A stretch of DNA of 32,655 bases from CAZKEW01 sp964558915 (lineage in GTDB: Bacteria > Acidobacteriota > Aminicenantia > Aminicenantales > UBA8522). The number at the start of each line of letters is the position of its first letter. The stretch's first letter is position 1. Made by a program: the position numbers and the translations under genes. This document shows, in pieces, positions 8,778 through 16,021 of the stretch. Under the pieces are notes generated by a model. The model saw only the letters and a list, made by a program, of their open reading frames with translations, had not been told where the DNA came from and did no database searches. The stretch is from NCBI GenBank assembly GCA_964558915.1, contig CAZLFV010000020.1, positions 1-32,655 of the forward strand, given 5' to 3'.

Positions 8778-9673
8778 TATATTTTCTCGATAGCTCTCAG
8801 CTTGGCTGGTTTTGACCTCGAATTCGATGCGATCTCTTCCTCTGTCGGAGTGACAGGCTTCCTGGTGAGAAGCCGGACCAGGGCGGGTTTTTCGTTGGCT
8901 GCAGCCAGCCTGGCAAACGTATGCTTCACAATCCTGTCTTCGAGGGAATGGAACGAAATTGCGACTAAACGTGCTCCGGACGGAACCTTCCTAGCCATGT
9001 CCTCCAGAAATTCTCCCATGCCGTTGAGCTCTCCGTTGACTTCGATGCGGAGGGCCTGGAACACTTTCGCCGCCGGGTGGACCTTCCCCTTTTGAGGAAT
9101 CCAATGGCAGACGTCCTCGATGATCCGGCGGAGCTCTGCGGTGGTCTGAATCTTGTGTCCTTTTCTCCGGCTGACGATCTCCCGGGCTAATCTCCTGGCC
9201 TGTCTTAGTTCTCCATATTCCTGGAAGAGCTGGTTGAGTTTGGGTTCAGAATAAGTGTCGATGATTTTGAAGGCGGTTGTTTTGTTGCGCTGGTCCATTC
9301 TCATATCCAGAGGGCCATCCTGGTTGAAGCTGAACCCTCTTTCGGGGGAGTCGAGTTGGAAGGAGGACAGGCCGAGGTCGAGAAGCAACCCCCGCACAGA
9401 AGAAAAGTCAATATCTACTTCGGGAAGGTAGCGGTAGTCCGAGTGGTAGAGCTGGACCCTTTGAGCGTACGGCTTGAGTTTTTTTTTCGCTTCAGCCAGA
9501 GCAGCGCCGTCAATGTCGAATCCGACGAGCTCGGCCCGGGGATTTGACCTCAGGATTTCCAGGGCGTGTCCGGCCAGACCGATCGTGCAATCGATATAGA
9601 TTCCCTCTCTTCGAGCGTCCAAGTATTCCAGGACTTCTGTGAGAAGGACTGGCACATGTCCTTTTACGCTCAT
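8777..9673 (-). CDS. rsmH: 16S rRNA (cytosine(1402)-N4)-methyltransferase RsmH (MraW)
   Basis: RsmH methylates N4 of C1402 in the decoding centre of 16S rRNA using SAM. The 298-residue protein starts MSVKGHVPVLLTEVLEYL, the hallmark HxPVLLxEV N-terminus, and continues with the SAM-binding DCTIGLAGHA near 28-37 (often GGGGH in the family; here GLAGH). It then has LLLDLGLSSFQLDSPERGFSF, the strongly conserved RsmH signature, FQALRIEVNGEL, and AISFHSLEDRIVK near the C-terminus. Length is typical. The ATG overlaps the mraZ TGA as ATGA, and the stop overlaps ftsL. Confidence 0.97.
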   Translation of the reverse strand: MSVKGHVPVLLTEVLEYLDARREGIYIDCTIGLAGHALEILRSNPRAELVGFDIDGAALAEAKKKLKPYAQRVQLYHSDYRYLPEVDIDFSSVRGLLLDLGLSSFQLDSPERGFSFNQDGPLDMRMDQRNKTTAFKIIDTYSEPKLNQLFQEYGELRQARRLAREIVSRRKGHKIQTTAELRRIIEDVCHWIPQKGKVHPAAKVFQALRIEVNGELNGMGEFLEDMARKVPSGARLVAISFHSLEDRIVKHTFARLAAANEKPALVRLLTRKPVTPTEEEIASNSRSKPAKLRAIEKI

Positions 9674-10137
9674 TCCGGTTTTCCGCGAGGGATGAGCCCG
9701 GCAATGCTCTCGAAGTCTTCATCCGTAAGCGGTTTTTTCTCGAGTTTCTCATCCAAAACAGATCTGTTCCAGATTTCCAGATGATTATTCAAGCCGATGA
9801 CTTCCACTTCTTCTTGCAGCTTAGCCGTCCCGCGCAGGGATGAGTTTAGTAAAACGCGTCCTTTGGGATCGATTTCGTGCCGGGCTCCTTTTCGGTTGAC
9901 CCGAAGCATGAAATTTCTGACATCGGGCCTAAGATGAAGAGCCCCTGTTTTGGCGACACCGGTCAGCTCTTCCCAAACGAGAAGGGGATAAACCTGAACG
10001 GCCTCATCGGTAAGGGAGGTGATGAAGACTTCCTTTCCGTATTCGGTTTCAATGGCGGTGCGGAATTTTTCCGGGATCTTGACTCGGCCGCTTTTATCTA
10101 TTTTAGCCGTGTAGCTCCCTATTAAATTATTTCCCAT
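9670..10137 (-). CDS. mraZ: Transcriptional regulator MraZ
   Basis: MraZ is an AbrB-fold DNA-binding protein that represses the dcw operon it heads. The two family repeats are visible: IDKSGRVKIPEKFR and, about 67 residues later, IDPKGRVLLNSSLR, each with the DxxGR core. An upstream in-frame ATG at 10152 would add MERDK. I prefer the ATG at 10137 because the predicted transcript starts only 6-7 nt before the upstream ATG. The inner start gives a leader of about 22 nt with a GGGA 4 nt before it, and the shorter N-terminus is closer to family proteins. The length is then 155 residues, as usual. The operator described at 10132-10156 overlaps both starts, which suggests direct autoregulation. Confidence 0.94.
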   Translation of the reverse strand: MGNNLIGSYTAKIDKSGRVKIPEKFRTAIETEYGKEVFITSLTDEAVQVYPLLVWEELTGVAKTGALHLRPDVRNFMLRVNRKGARHEIDPKGRVLLNSSLRGTAKLQEEVEVIGLNNHLEIWNRSVLDEKLEKKPLTDEDFESIAGLIPRGKPE

Positions 10138-10156
10138 TTTGTCCCGTTCCATCCCA
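10132..10156 (-). promoter_or_regulatory. MraZ operator: three 5-mers at exact 10-bp period
   Basis: Read on the minus strand, TGGGA, CGGGA and TGGGA occur at 10156-10152, 10146-10142 and 10136-10132, separated by exactly five bases each. E. coli MraZ is known to bind TGGGN repeats separated by 5 nt in front of mraZ. Here the array begins about 9 bp downstream of the -10 box and runs across both candidate start codons, so bound MraZ could block initiation or early elongation. Confidence 0.8.
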
Positions 10157-10165
10157 TTTGCCTAG

Positions 10166-10194
10166 AATATAGGAGAGAAAAATTTAAATGTCAA
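10166..10194 (-). promoter_or_regulatory. Promoter of the dcw operon (Pmra)
   Basis: Minus-strand TTGACA (10194-10189), a 17 bp spacer and TATATT (10171-10166) form a near-consensus sigma-70 promoter. The region upstream of the -35 is very A/T rich and resembles an UP element. Predicted transcription starts near 10159, just before the MraZ operator. Confidence 0.85.
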
Positions 10195-10287
10195 GAAAAA
10201 AAATAAGAAAAATATAGGGGGTATATTGAGTATCTATATATAGAGGAACACTGGGAAAGGGGCACTAATAATGGGGCTTAAATGAGG

Positions 10288-10956
10288 CTATTCTTTTTCG
10301 CTTACTGGATTGTTTTCGAGCAGCTCTTTGGCTAGAGCAAAGTCGGTTTCAGAGACGAGAATCTTTATCTCACCGAGTCCATCGGCTGACATTGGGCCGG
10401 TCGATTGAACCCAGGTCCCCCTCATTAGACAGGTGATTCCGTTACTTTCTAAAAAACTCTTTATTACTTCGGCCTCAACAGGACCCATGACTCGGCACAC
10501 TTCTTTGAGCTTCGCATTCTTATCTATTTTCGGTGCGTTTTCTTCTTTTTTACTGTGGAAGTAATCCGTCAGGATCTTCTCGTGGTCAAAAGCAAGAGGC
10601 CGGGGTATGCTCGTTGTGGTGAAGATGCCGATTTCCGCCGCGTCATCTTTCGCCTGTGGCCGGCCTTTGGCCCTGGCAATAAAGACAGTCGAGATCGTAT
10701 GGAAGCGGGGATCGCGGCCGGGATCGGAGTAGGTATGAAATTGACTGATGAGCTCGACATCAAGAGACGTCTCCTCCTTGGCTTCGCGAACAGCCGCTTG
10801 TTCGACCGTTTCTCCGTAGCCCACAAACCCGCCTGGCAGAGCCCAGCCATAAGGCGGGTTTTTTCTCTTGATGAGGATGAAACCAGGGCGCCTGCCCGGG
10901 CCTTTGATTTCAATGATCAGATCGACAGTCGGAAATGGATTTTTATATCCGCTCAT
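10288..10956 (-). CDS. Nudix hydrolase fused to a C-terminal DUF2007-like domain
   Basis: A 222-residue protein. Residues 1-140 form a Nudix domain of the ADP-ribose pyrophosphatase type (NPPYGWALPGGFVGYGET). The Nudix box runs G43-x5-E49-x7-R57-E58-A-K-E61-E62, with Ser64 where the consensus has Gly, and all metal-binding glutamates are present. Residues about 152-222 (VCRVMGPVEAEVIKSFLESN, then an EIKILVSETDFALAKELLE segment) look like a DUF2007 'putative signal transducing protein' domain. The start is ATG at 10956, 7 nt after the fbp stop; the open frame continues upstream but only as an alternative frame of fbp. It is probably co-transcribed with fbp. The substrate is unknown; ADP-ribose or another nucleoside diphosphate derivative is an inference. 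Confidence 0.85.
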   Translation of the reverse strand: MSGYKNPFPTVDLIIEIKGPGRRPGFILIKRKNPPYGWALPGGFVGYGETVEQAAVREAKEETSLDVELISQFHTYSDPGRDPRFHTISTVFIARAKGRPQAKDDAAEIGIFTTTSIPRPLAFDHEKILTDYFHSKKEENAPKIDKNAKLKEVCRVMGPVEAEVIKSFLESNGITCLMRGTWVQSTGPMSADGLGEIKILVSETDFALAKELLENNPVSEKE

Positions 10957-10963
10957 GGAGTCG

Positions 10964-12064
10964 CTACCCGCGTAGCCGGAACCTTTTCTCCAATTTCTCC
11001 AAATTCTCCACGACGCCTCCGTACTCAAGCTCACTGAACGGCAGCATGGCGGCGCCGGAGAACCCTTGGCGGCGGATCGCAACCGCTTTCTCTGCGGCCT
11101 GCATCCGCACATAGTCCCAAAATGGCTGGTCAAAAACGTCGGCCGGCTCGGTGAGTTTTCCATTCTTAACACAGAAGGCCGCGCCTGTCACTATCGGAGG
11201 GCCGTCAAAGTATGATATGACGGAGTTGAGTTTGCAGGGCATGAGGGGACCGGTATGGCTTCCTCTCATAAACCCCGCGACGTAGGGGGCGATCTCGAAC
11301 GGCGCCAGGATTTCTCCAGTAGCGGGGAATTCGCCCTGGACACGCACCAGGGCTATCGGGTCGTCCTTCCCAGTGTACTTTCCGGCAATATTGTGAAGAC
11401 GGGTCGTTGAGACGGCGACAGCTTGATTTCCTGTACTCCGCGAAAAAATGCTTTCAACGACGTATTTTTCGTTATCGCGGAGAAGAGTGGCGATGTCGTA
11501 GAGCTCCTCTGGAGCATTCAGGTCGATGATCTTGTCCTTTTCGATATAGCTCACATCGATAATCCGGAAGGTAAATCCCTTGCTCATCTTCGGACTCAGG
11601 AGGAGTCCGGCGCAGAACATGGGGTCGGCAAAGGCAAGGTAAAGGGGCAGGCTATAGGCGCCCGGGTCCGTCTTATCGGCCGCAAAAAAAAGGAAGGGTT
11701 CATTGGGCCTCTCCTCGAATTCCATCTCAGCCACTGCCGGTCCCATGCCTTTGATGTTTCCGCTAAAAGAATCCTTGAGAAGGTCCTGGCCGGCGCCATA
11801 AAGGCCCTCTTTTTTTGCCACCGCGGTTCCCACAAGAAAAGCGTCCCAGCCCAGCTTGTGGATTTTCTCATCCAGAACTCCCCGTTCATGAGTGCAGAGG
11901 ATGGCGATGTCGTCCCCAGTTGAGCTGATAAAAGAGTCTATGATCAAGTTCTTCCCGTTCTCGCTGACAAAATTTTTAACTTCGTTAAAAAGAGCAGCGC
12001 TCGGTTTGATATGACCTCCGATGCTTCCCACATCGGCCTTGAGGACACTGAGAGTGATTTTCAT
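10964..12064 (-). CDS. fbp: Fructose-1,6-bisphosphate aldolase/phosphatase (type V, archaeal-type FBPase)
   Basis: This gluconeogenic enzyme makes fructose 6-phosphate, in characterised members by first condensing triose phosphates and then dephosphorylating the product with Mg2+. The 366-residue protein follows the family along its whole length: D11 and H18 (KADVGSIGGH), STGDD at 48-52, LYGAGQDLLKDSFSGN, ADKTDPGAYSLPLY, and GKYTGKDDP with Y230 and K233, which match the aldolase Tyr and Schiff-base Lys of the archaeal enzymes. MRGSHTGPLMP and FDGPP follow. An AGGAGG sits 4 nt before the ATG. It is common in archaea and deep-branching bacteria, so ancient horizontal origin of the family is likely. 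Bifunctionality is inferred from the conserved residues. Confidence 0.93.
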   Translation of the reverse strand: MKITLSVLKADVGSIGGHIKPSAALFNEVKNFVSENGKNLIIDSFISSTGDDIAILCTHERGVLDEKIHKLGWDAFLVGTAVAKKEGLYGAGQDLLKDSFSGNIKGMGPAVAEMEFEERPNEPFLFFAADKTDPGAYSLPLYLAFADPMFCAGLLLSPKMSKGFTFRIIDVSYIEKDKIIDLNAPEELYDIATLLRDNEKYVVESIFSRSTGNQAVAVSTTRLHNIAGKYTGKDDPIALVRVQGEFPATGEILAPFEIAPYVAGFMRGSHTGPLMPCKLNSVISYFDGPPIVTGAAFCVKNGKLTEPADVFDQPFWDYVRMQAAEKAVAIRRQGFSGAAMLPFSELEYGGVVENLEKLEKRFRLRG

Positions 12065-12096
12065 TCCGCCTCCTATCTTATGTGACTGGCTCAGTC

Positions 12097-12126
12097 ATTG
12101 TAGTCATTCTCCTTTTCCTCTGTCAA
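12097..12126 (-). promoter_or_regulatory. Promoter of fbp-nudix
   Basis: Minus-strand TTGACA (12126-12121), an 18 bp spacer and TACAAT (12102-12097) lie about 33 bp before the fbp ATG. The predicted transcription start near 12090 leaves a short leader that carries AGGAGG. Confidence 0.75.
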
Positions 12127-12150
12127 CTCTAAGTTGGGGAAAGAAAGCAT

Positions 12151-12173
12151 TTCTGTTTGCGTGATCAACAGAA
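12151..12173. promoter_or_regulatory. Inverted repeat upstream of the fbp promoter
   Basis: TTCTGTT, nine bases, then AACAGAA form a perfect 7 bp inverted repeat whose nearest edge is about 25 bp upstream of the fbp -35 box. It could be a regulator site for the gluconeogenic operon. There is no T-tract, so a terminator is unlikely. Confidence 0.35.
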
Positions 12174-12187
12174 TGGTTTGTGAGGAT

Positions 12188-12215
12188 GTCGGGGGGGTAA
12201 GCCGCGGCAGGACCC
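12188..12215 (-). repeat. Dispersed intergenic repeat core, copy A
   Basis: On the minus strand this reads GGGTCCTGCCGCGG, a CTTA spacer and a C-run ending GAC. It matches copies at 19879-19906 and 28080-28106 (plus strand) with few changes. It lies between the M23 peptidase stop and the fbp promoter, next to a stem-loop. Confidence 0.55.
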
Positions 12216-12246
12216 CATTCCCGACTAAAATGATCACGGAAATGGG
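12214..12246 (-). terminator. Stem-loop downstream of the M23 peptidase gene
   Basis: CCCATTTCCG, a 13 nt loop and CGGGAATGGG form a 10 bp stem with one G-U pair when read on the minus strand, about 43 nt after the M23 stop. No U-tract follows, so termination here would be weak or factor-assisted. It may equally be part of the adjacent repeat. Confidence 0.35.
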
Positions 12247-12288
12247 AATACTTCTCTTAAGACGGGTGCGAGCAGAGGAGGCATTTTC

Positions 12289-13587
12289 TTAGAACAGCCC
12301 GGTCTTGACCAGGATGAGCGGGTCTTTCAAGAGAATCAGGTATTTTTCGATTTCCGTCTTATAGTTTTCAAGGAACTCTTCCTTGAGGGGATCGACGGGG
12401 TTGAATTTTGCGCTCAGCGGGTTGAGGTAGCTGCCGTTGAGCTTGATCCGGTAATCCAGGTGAGGGCCGGTTGCTTCTCCGGAAGAACCAACATAGCCAA
12501 TGATACCGCCGGTCTTAACCTTTGCGCCGATCCGGATACCCGGACCGAAGCTCCGCAAATGAAGGTACATCGTCTCGTAGGCATTTTTGTGCCGGACACG
12601 GACCATTTGTCCGCTCCCGCCGTTCCAACCGGCAAAAATCACCATGCCGTCTGCGGTTGCCTGGACCGGAGTTCCAACGGGGGCGGCATAATCCACACCG
12701 TAGTGGGCCCGGTAAACTTGGTGGACAGGATGGAGCCGTCTGCGGCTGAAACGGGATGTAATTCGGGCGAATTTAATCGGCGATTTGATGAATTCTTTCT
12801 TCAACGATCTTCCGTCGGCATCATAGTACCCAGGCCTTTGCGTGTCGGGCGGGGTATAGCGAAAGGCTCGGAGCGTGCGGCCTTGATTGACGAGCTCGGC
12901 CGCAAGGATATTGCCGTAGCCGATGAATTCTCCCTGGAGGTTTCGTTTTTCGAATATGACCTTGAACGTATCACCGGCGCGAAGGTCAATATAGAAATCC
13001 ACGTCCCAGGCGAAGAGGTCGGCAAATGACAAGGCCAAAATATCCTCTTCTCCAAGCTGGTTGAACGCGAGGATGGGACTCTCTTCGATAGAGCCGCCGA
13101 CCATATCAATTACCGCGTCCACAGGATGTGCTTTTAGAACGGCCTCAAACCGGCTGCCGTTTTCCTCGATCGAAAGGTAATTGATTGCGTCGATATCATA
13201 TTCCAGTTTCATGATCTTTTTATCGGGGCCGGAATAAAGCCGGAGCGGCTGGCCAGCTCTGACCTGGCGGAGGTCAAAGATTGGCTTGATTTGGTCATAA
13301 AGCCGTTGAATATCCGACGGCGAAAATCCGTAATTGGAAAGCACCTCACCCATGGTGGCCCCAGGACGGAGCCGTTCCGTGTATTCCAAAAGCTGAGGAG
13401 GGTTGATCTTTGGTGCGGCCAGAGTTGCAGGAGTTGGTGTCGTCTTTTCCGGCTGGACGTTTTCGTCGTGGATCAGCGCGATAAGAAAAAAGACCGGGGC
13501 GGCGACCACGATCAGGACAAAAGGGATAAAGTGATACCGCTTTCTTTTTTCTTTTTCGATCCTGATCTGGACGTGCCCGACCTTCAT
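12289..13587 (-). CDS. Membrane-anchored M23-family metallopeptidase (LytM/MepM-like)
   Basis: A 432-residue predicted peptidoglycan endopeptidase or amidase activator. It has a basic N-terminus, one membrane anchor at about 21-39, a Pro/Thr-rich linker, a LysM/OapA-like region at about 66-150, and an M23 beta-lytic domain at about 290-395. Zinc-site motifs are H295-Y-G-V-D299, YLHLRSF with H343, and GPHLDY with H376. In the last motif the canonical HxH is HxD (D378), so the usual third zinc ligand is Asp. The domain is otherwise typical (VGTPVQATADG, GYVGSSGEATGPH). It starts 13 nt after the M28 stop and is probably the last gene of the cyclophilin-M28-M23 unit. Confidence 0.9.
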   Translation of the reverse strand: MKVGHVQIRIEKEKRKRYHFIPFVLIVVAAPVFFLIALIHDENVQPEKTTPTPATLAAPKINPPQLLEYTERLRPGATMGEVLSNYGFSPSDIQRLYDQIKPIFDLRQVRAGQPLRLYSGPDKKIMKLEYDIDAINYLSIEENGSRFEAVLKAHPVDAVIDMVGGSIEESPILAFNQLGEEDILALSFADLFAWDVDFYIDLRAGDTFKVIFEKRNLQGEFIGYGNILAAELVNQGRTLRAFRYTPPDTQRPGYYDADGRSLKKEFIKSPIKFARITSRFSRRRLHPVHQVYRAHYGVDYAAPVGTPVQATADGMVIFAGWNGGSGQMVRVRHKNAYETMYLHLRSFGPGIRIGAKVKTGGIIGYVGSSGEATGPHLDYRIKLNGSYLNPLSAKFNPVDPLKEEFLENYKTEIEKYLILLKDPLILVKTGLF

Positions 13588-13600
13588 CTCTTTGGCTCTT

Positions 13601-15094
13601 TTATTGTCCTGAGGGCGGTTTGTTAGCGAGTGCCAGAATGCTCAAGAAGGCCAGCCGGGACACGTCGGCCAGCATATCCGGGTTGATGCGGTAAATCGTA
13701 TCCCCGGTCTGATGGTAGTGGAGATGCGGCCCGTTGGAGTGGAAGGAAACGCAGGGGACGCCTTTCTCAAAAAACGGCGCGAAATCTGAGCTCCGCACTC
13801 CGACCGCCCGGATCGGATAAGCTCCGCCGAGCGTCTTCACCTGCCGGTCCGCTTCCTCGACGACGGCCTTGAGCTCGGGGAAATCGGCACTGTAGCCGAA
13901 CCCCGATTTATCTCCTTCTCCAACCATATCGAAGTTGAACATGGCTTCCACTTTGTCAAATACAGGAGGGAGGTGCCCTGCAAAAAAGGTCGAGCCCTGG
14001 AGCCCCTTTTCTTCTCCTCCAAACAGGACGAAGACAACCGACCTGCGGGGCATTTTCGCCAGGTTTAAAAACGCCTCCGCGATTTCCATCACCGCGGCGC
14101 TGCCGCTGGCGTTGTCGTCGGCGCCCGGAAAAAGAAGCCCCATGTGAAACCCGTTGTGGTCGAAGTGTGCGCCGACGACCAGGAAATTCTTCTTCAGCTT
14201 GGAGTCAGACCCTTCGATGTATCCGACGATGTTGTAGCCGATTCCGTCAGGAAAATTTCTCGCTTGCACCTTGAGGGAAGCCTTCGATCGGAGGGGGAAG
14301 GAGAGAGGCTTTTTGAACGTTGAGAGGTGTTTTTTCAAATCGGCGCAGGTGACCCCCTTTTCTTTAAAGATCATATCTGCGATTTTCTCTGTCACCTCGG
14401 CTGGAGTGAACCCTTCAATCCAATCGCCGTTGGGGTTCGAGGAGATTTCGTCATAGATATAGATGACGCCCAGGGCGCCTTGATCTTTTGCCGTTCTCAT
14501 CCTGAAGCGGTGATGGTCATAGGGAATGTAGCGCCTGTCCGCGCGGTCGGGCGTCCCCCGAAAACAAAGGACGAATTTTCCCTTGACATCCAAGCCCGCA
14601 TAATCATCGTAGCCCAAGTCTAGCGCGCGGATTCCCCACCCGGCAAAAACGAGTTCTCCGGTGCGGTCACCGCTATCACTGAAGAGGAGAGGGAGGAATT
14701 CTTTTTCCGGCTGGAGCTTGATTTCCTTGGCTATGGGCTCTTTGGAATTTTCCGGTTTTTCCTCGAGGAAAAGGCTCATCTCCGCTTTATCCACGATCAC
14801 ATACGGAGAAGGATAGGCCTGGAGATATCCTTGTTCGTGGCTGAATGGTTTGAGTCCCCATTGCTTGAACTTGCTCGCAGCCCATTTGGCCGCAGCCGTA
14901 TAGCCGGCATCTCCTGTTAACCGGCCGGCGAACTTTTCCGACGAGAGAATTTTTGTGATCGTATAGGCATCAAAGGGCTGGATGGAATTCAGCGCTTTTT
15001 CGAGATCCGCAGCCCGCTTCTCGGCCGAAACATAAATGGAAGCCAGCGCTAATATCAGGACCGGAAAAAAGGGCAGCAGTTTTTTAATTCTCAC
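13601..15094 (-). CDS. Exported M28-family zinc metallopeptidase with PA-type insert (first of two)
   Basis: A 497-residue secreted or periplasmic aminopeptidase-like protein. An N-terminal signal peptide (about 1-24, VSA before the likely cut) is followed by a PA-type insert at about 140-240 and the M28 catalytic domain. The ligands are all present: GAHFDH (H310), PGADDN (D326), GGEE with catalytic E361 and E362, NFDM (D389) and HYHQTGDT (H461). The start is GTG at 15094, with GGAGGAG 6 nt upstream; an out-of-frame ATG just before it ends after four codons. It lies 36 nt downstream of the cyclophilin gene and 13 nt before the M23 gene. Substrate is unknown. Confidence 0.92.
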   Translation of the reverse strand: MRIKKLLPFFPVLILALASIYVSAEKRAADLEKALNSIQPFDAYTITKILSSEKFAGRLTGDAGYTAAAKWAASKFKQWGLKPFSHEQGYLQAYPSPYVIVDKAEMSLFLEEKPENSKEPIAKEIKLQPEKEFLPLLFSDSGDRTGELVFAGWGIRALDLGYDDYAGLDVKGKFVLCFRGTPDRADRRYIPYDHHRFRMRTAKDQGALGVIYIYDEISSNPNGDWIEGFTPAEVTEKIADMIFKEKGVTCADLKKHLSTFKKPLSFPLRSKASLKVQARNFPDGIGYNIVGYIEGSDSKLKKNFLVVGAHFDHNGFHMGLLFPGADDNASGSAAVMEIAEAFLNLAKMPRRSVVFVLFGGEEKGLQGSTFFAGHLPPVFDKVEAMFNFDMVGEGDKSGFGYSADFPELKAVVEEADRQVKTLGGAYPIRAVGVRSSDFAPFFEKGVPCVSFHSNGPHLHYHQTGDTIYRINPDMLADVSRLAFLSILALANKPPSGQ

Positions 15095-15130
15095 TCATAT
15101 CTCCTCCCGGAGTCTCGCGGGCCCCCCTGG

Positions 15131-15706
15131 TTAGCTTATTTTCTGGACAGAGATGATGGTTACGGTCTGGCGAGGAAGGGCCTCCATTTCCGCGGTTGTC
15201 GTGACCGGCGAGTTGGCGATCTCATCCACGACATCCATGCCGACGATGACCCTGCCGAATACGCAGTAGCCAAATCCTTCCTTGGCATTGTCTTTATGGT
15301 CCAGAAAAAAGTTGTCTTTATGGTTGATAAAAAACTGGCAGGTAGCGCTGTCGATTTCCGGGGTTCTGGCCATGGCGATCGTCCCCCGTTCGTTCCTAAG
15401 GCCGGTTGCGGCTTCGTTCTTAATCTGGGGTCCGGCCGGCTTCTCTTGGAGATCTGCGGTCAGCCCGCCTCCCTGGATCATGAAGTTTTTGATGACGCGG
15501 TGGAAGATTGTCCCGTCATAGAACTTCGTCTCGACGTAGGCAAGAAAGTTCTGGACGGTGACCGGTGCTTTATCGTGGTAGAGCTCGATTGTGATATCGC
15601 CCTTGCTCGTCTTCATCAAGACTTTTGGGTTAGCCGCAGACGCGGCTGCTCCGGAAAAAGCCATAAAGGCGCCGGTCAGCAAGACAACAAGCAGCGCTCT
15701 GGTCAT
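15131..15706 (-). CDS. Exported cyclophilin-type peptidyl-prolyl cis-trans isomerase
   Basis: A 191-residue PPIase predicted to act in the periplasm. The start is the ATG at 15706, chosen because AAGGAGG lies 6 nt upstream and a clean signal peptide follows (MTRALLVVLLTGAFMAF, then an alanine-rich stretch ending AASA). A longer in-frame start at 15751 would hide the signal peptide behind 15 residues. The cyclophilin core shows ITIELYHDKAPVTVQNFL, FHRVIKNFMIQGGGL with the catalytic Arg, IAMARTPEIDSATCQFFIN and FGRVIVGMDVVDEIA. It heads an operon with M28 and M23 peptidases, so a role in folding or maintenance of exported proteins is likely but inferred. Confidence 0.94.
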   Translation of the reverse strand: MTRALLVVLLTGAFMAFSGAAASAANPKVLMKTSKGDITIELYHDKAPVTVQNFLAYVETKFYDGTIFHRVIKNFMIQGGGLTADLQEKPAGPQIKNEAATGLRNERGTIAMARTPEIDSATCQFFINHKDNFFLDHKDNAKEGFGYCVFGRVIVGMDVVDEIANSPVTTTAEMEALPRQTVTIISVQKIS

Positions 15707-15741
15707 TTCGAACCTCCTTGATGGGATTATTATGAAGGTGT

Positions 15742-15770
15742 ACAATACCAAAAACCGAGCTTGAATTCAA
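15742..15770 (-). promoter_or_regulatory. Candidate promoter of the cyclophilin-M28-M23 operon
   Basis: Minus-strand TTGAAT (15770-15765), a 17 bp spacer and TATTGT (15747-15742) lie 36 bp upstream of the chosen ATG. Each box matches consensus at four of six positions, so support is modest. Confidence 0.4.
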
Positions 15771-15927
15771 TATCACGCCAGTTGTCAGGAACCGGGAGTT
15801 TATCGATTTGTTGAAGGTGTGCACCTAATTTCTGCGGATCGCTTCCTGGCGGGTTTCGTTTAGGCCTTTCTAATTCTGTAAGGCTTCTTCAGGCAAATGG
15901 CCGCAGGAATAGGGCTGGCCGCACGGC

Positions 15928-15956
15928 TTGATTACCGTGCTTTCCTGTGATAAAAA
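15928..15956 (+). promoter_or_regulatory. Candidate promoter of M28-ADH operon with overlapping inverted repeat
   Basis: TTGATT (15928-15933), a 17 bp spacer and TAAAAA (15951-15956) preceded by TGa, an extended -10 feature. The inverted repeat GCACGG-N8-CCGTGC at 15921-15940 encloses the -35 box and may be a repressor site. Confidence 0.45.
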
Positions 15957-16021
15957 CTCTTCACCCATGATTATCGGATTTGGCACTCTTATCTTCATAA
16001 AAGCGTGACCTTGAGACAGTG

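Larger units (their letters stand above)
15707..16021. other. Divergent intergenic region between cyclophilin and the second M28 gene
   Basis: This stretch of about 315 bases holds the ribosome binding site and candidate promoter of the cyclophilin operon at its left end, and a candidate promoter with an overlapping inverted repeat for the rightward M28-ADH operon at 15921-15956. I see no gene, tRNA or repeat-family copy in the remaining sequence. Confidence 0.6.

Noticed and set aside
10957..11172. 72-codon N-terminal extension of the Nudix protein
   Set aside because: It overlaps the 3' end of fbp in another frame, is not Nudix-like, and the ATG at 10956 fits the domain start.
15707..15751. 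Longer cyclophilin start adding 15 residues
   Set aside because: It would bury a clean signal peptide; the inner ATG has AAGGAGG at ideal spacing.
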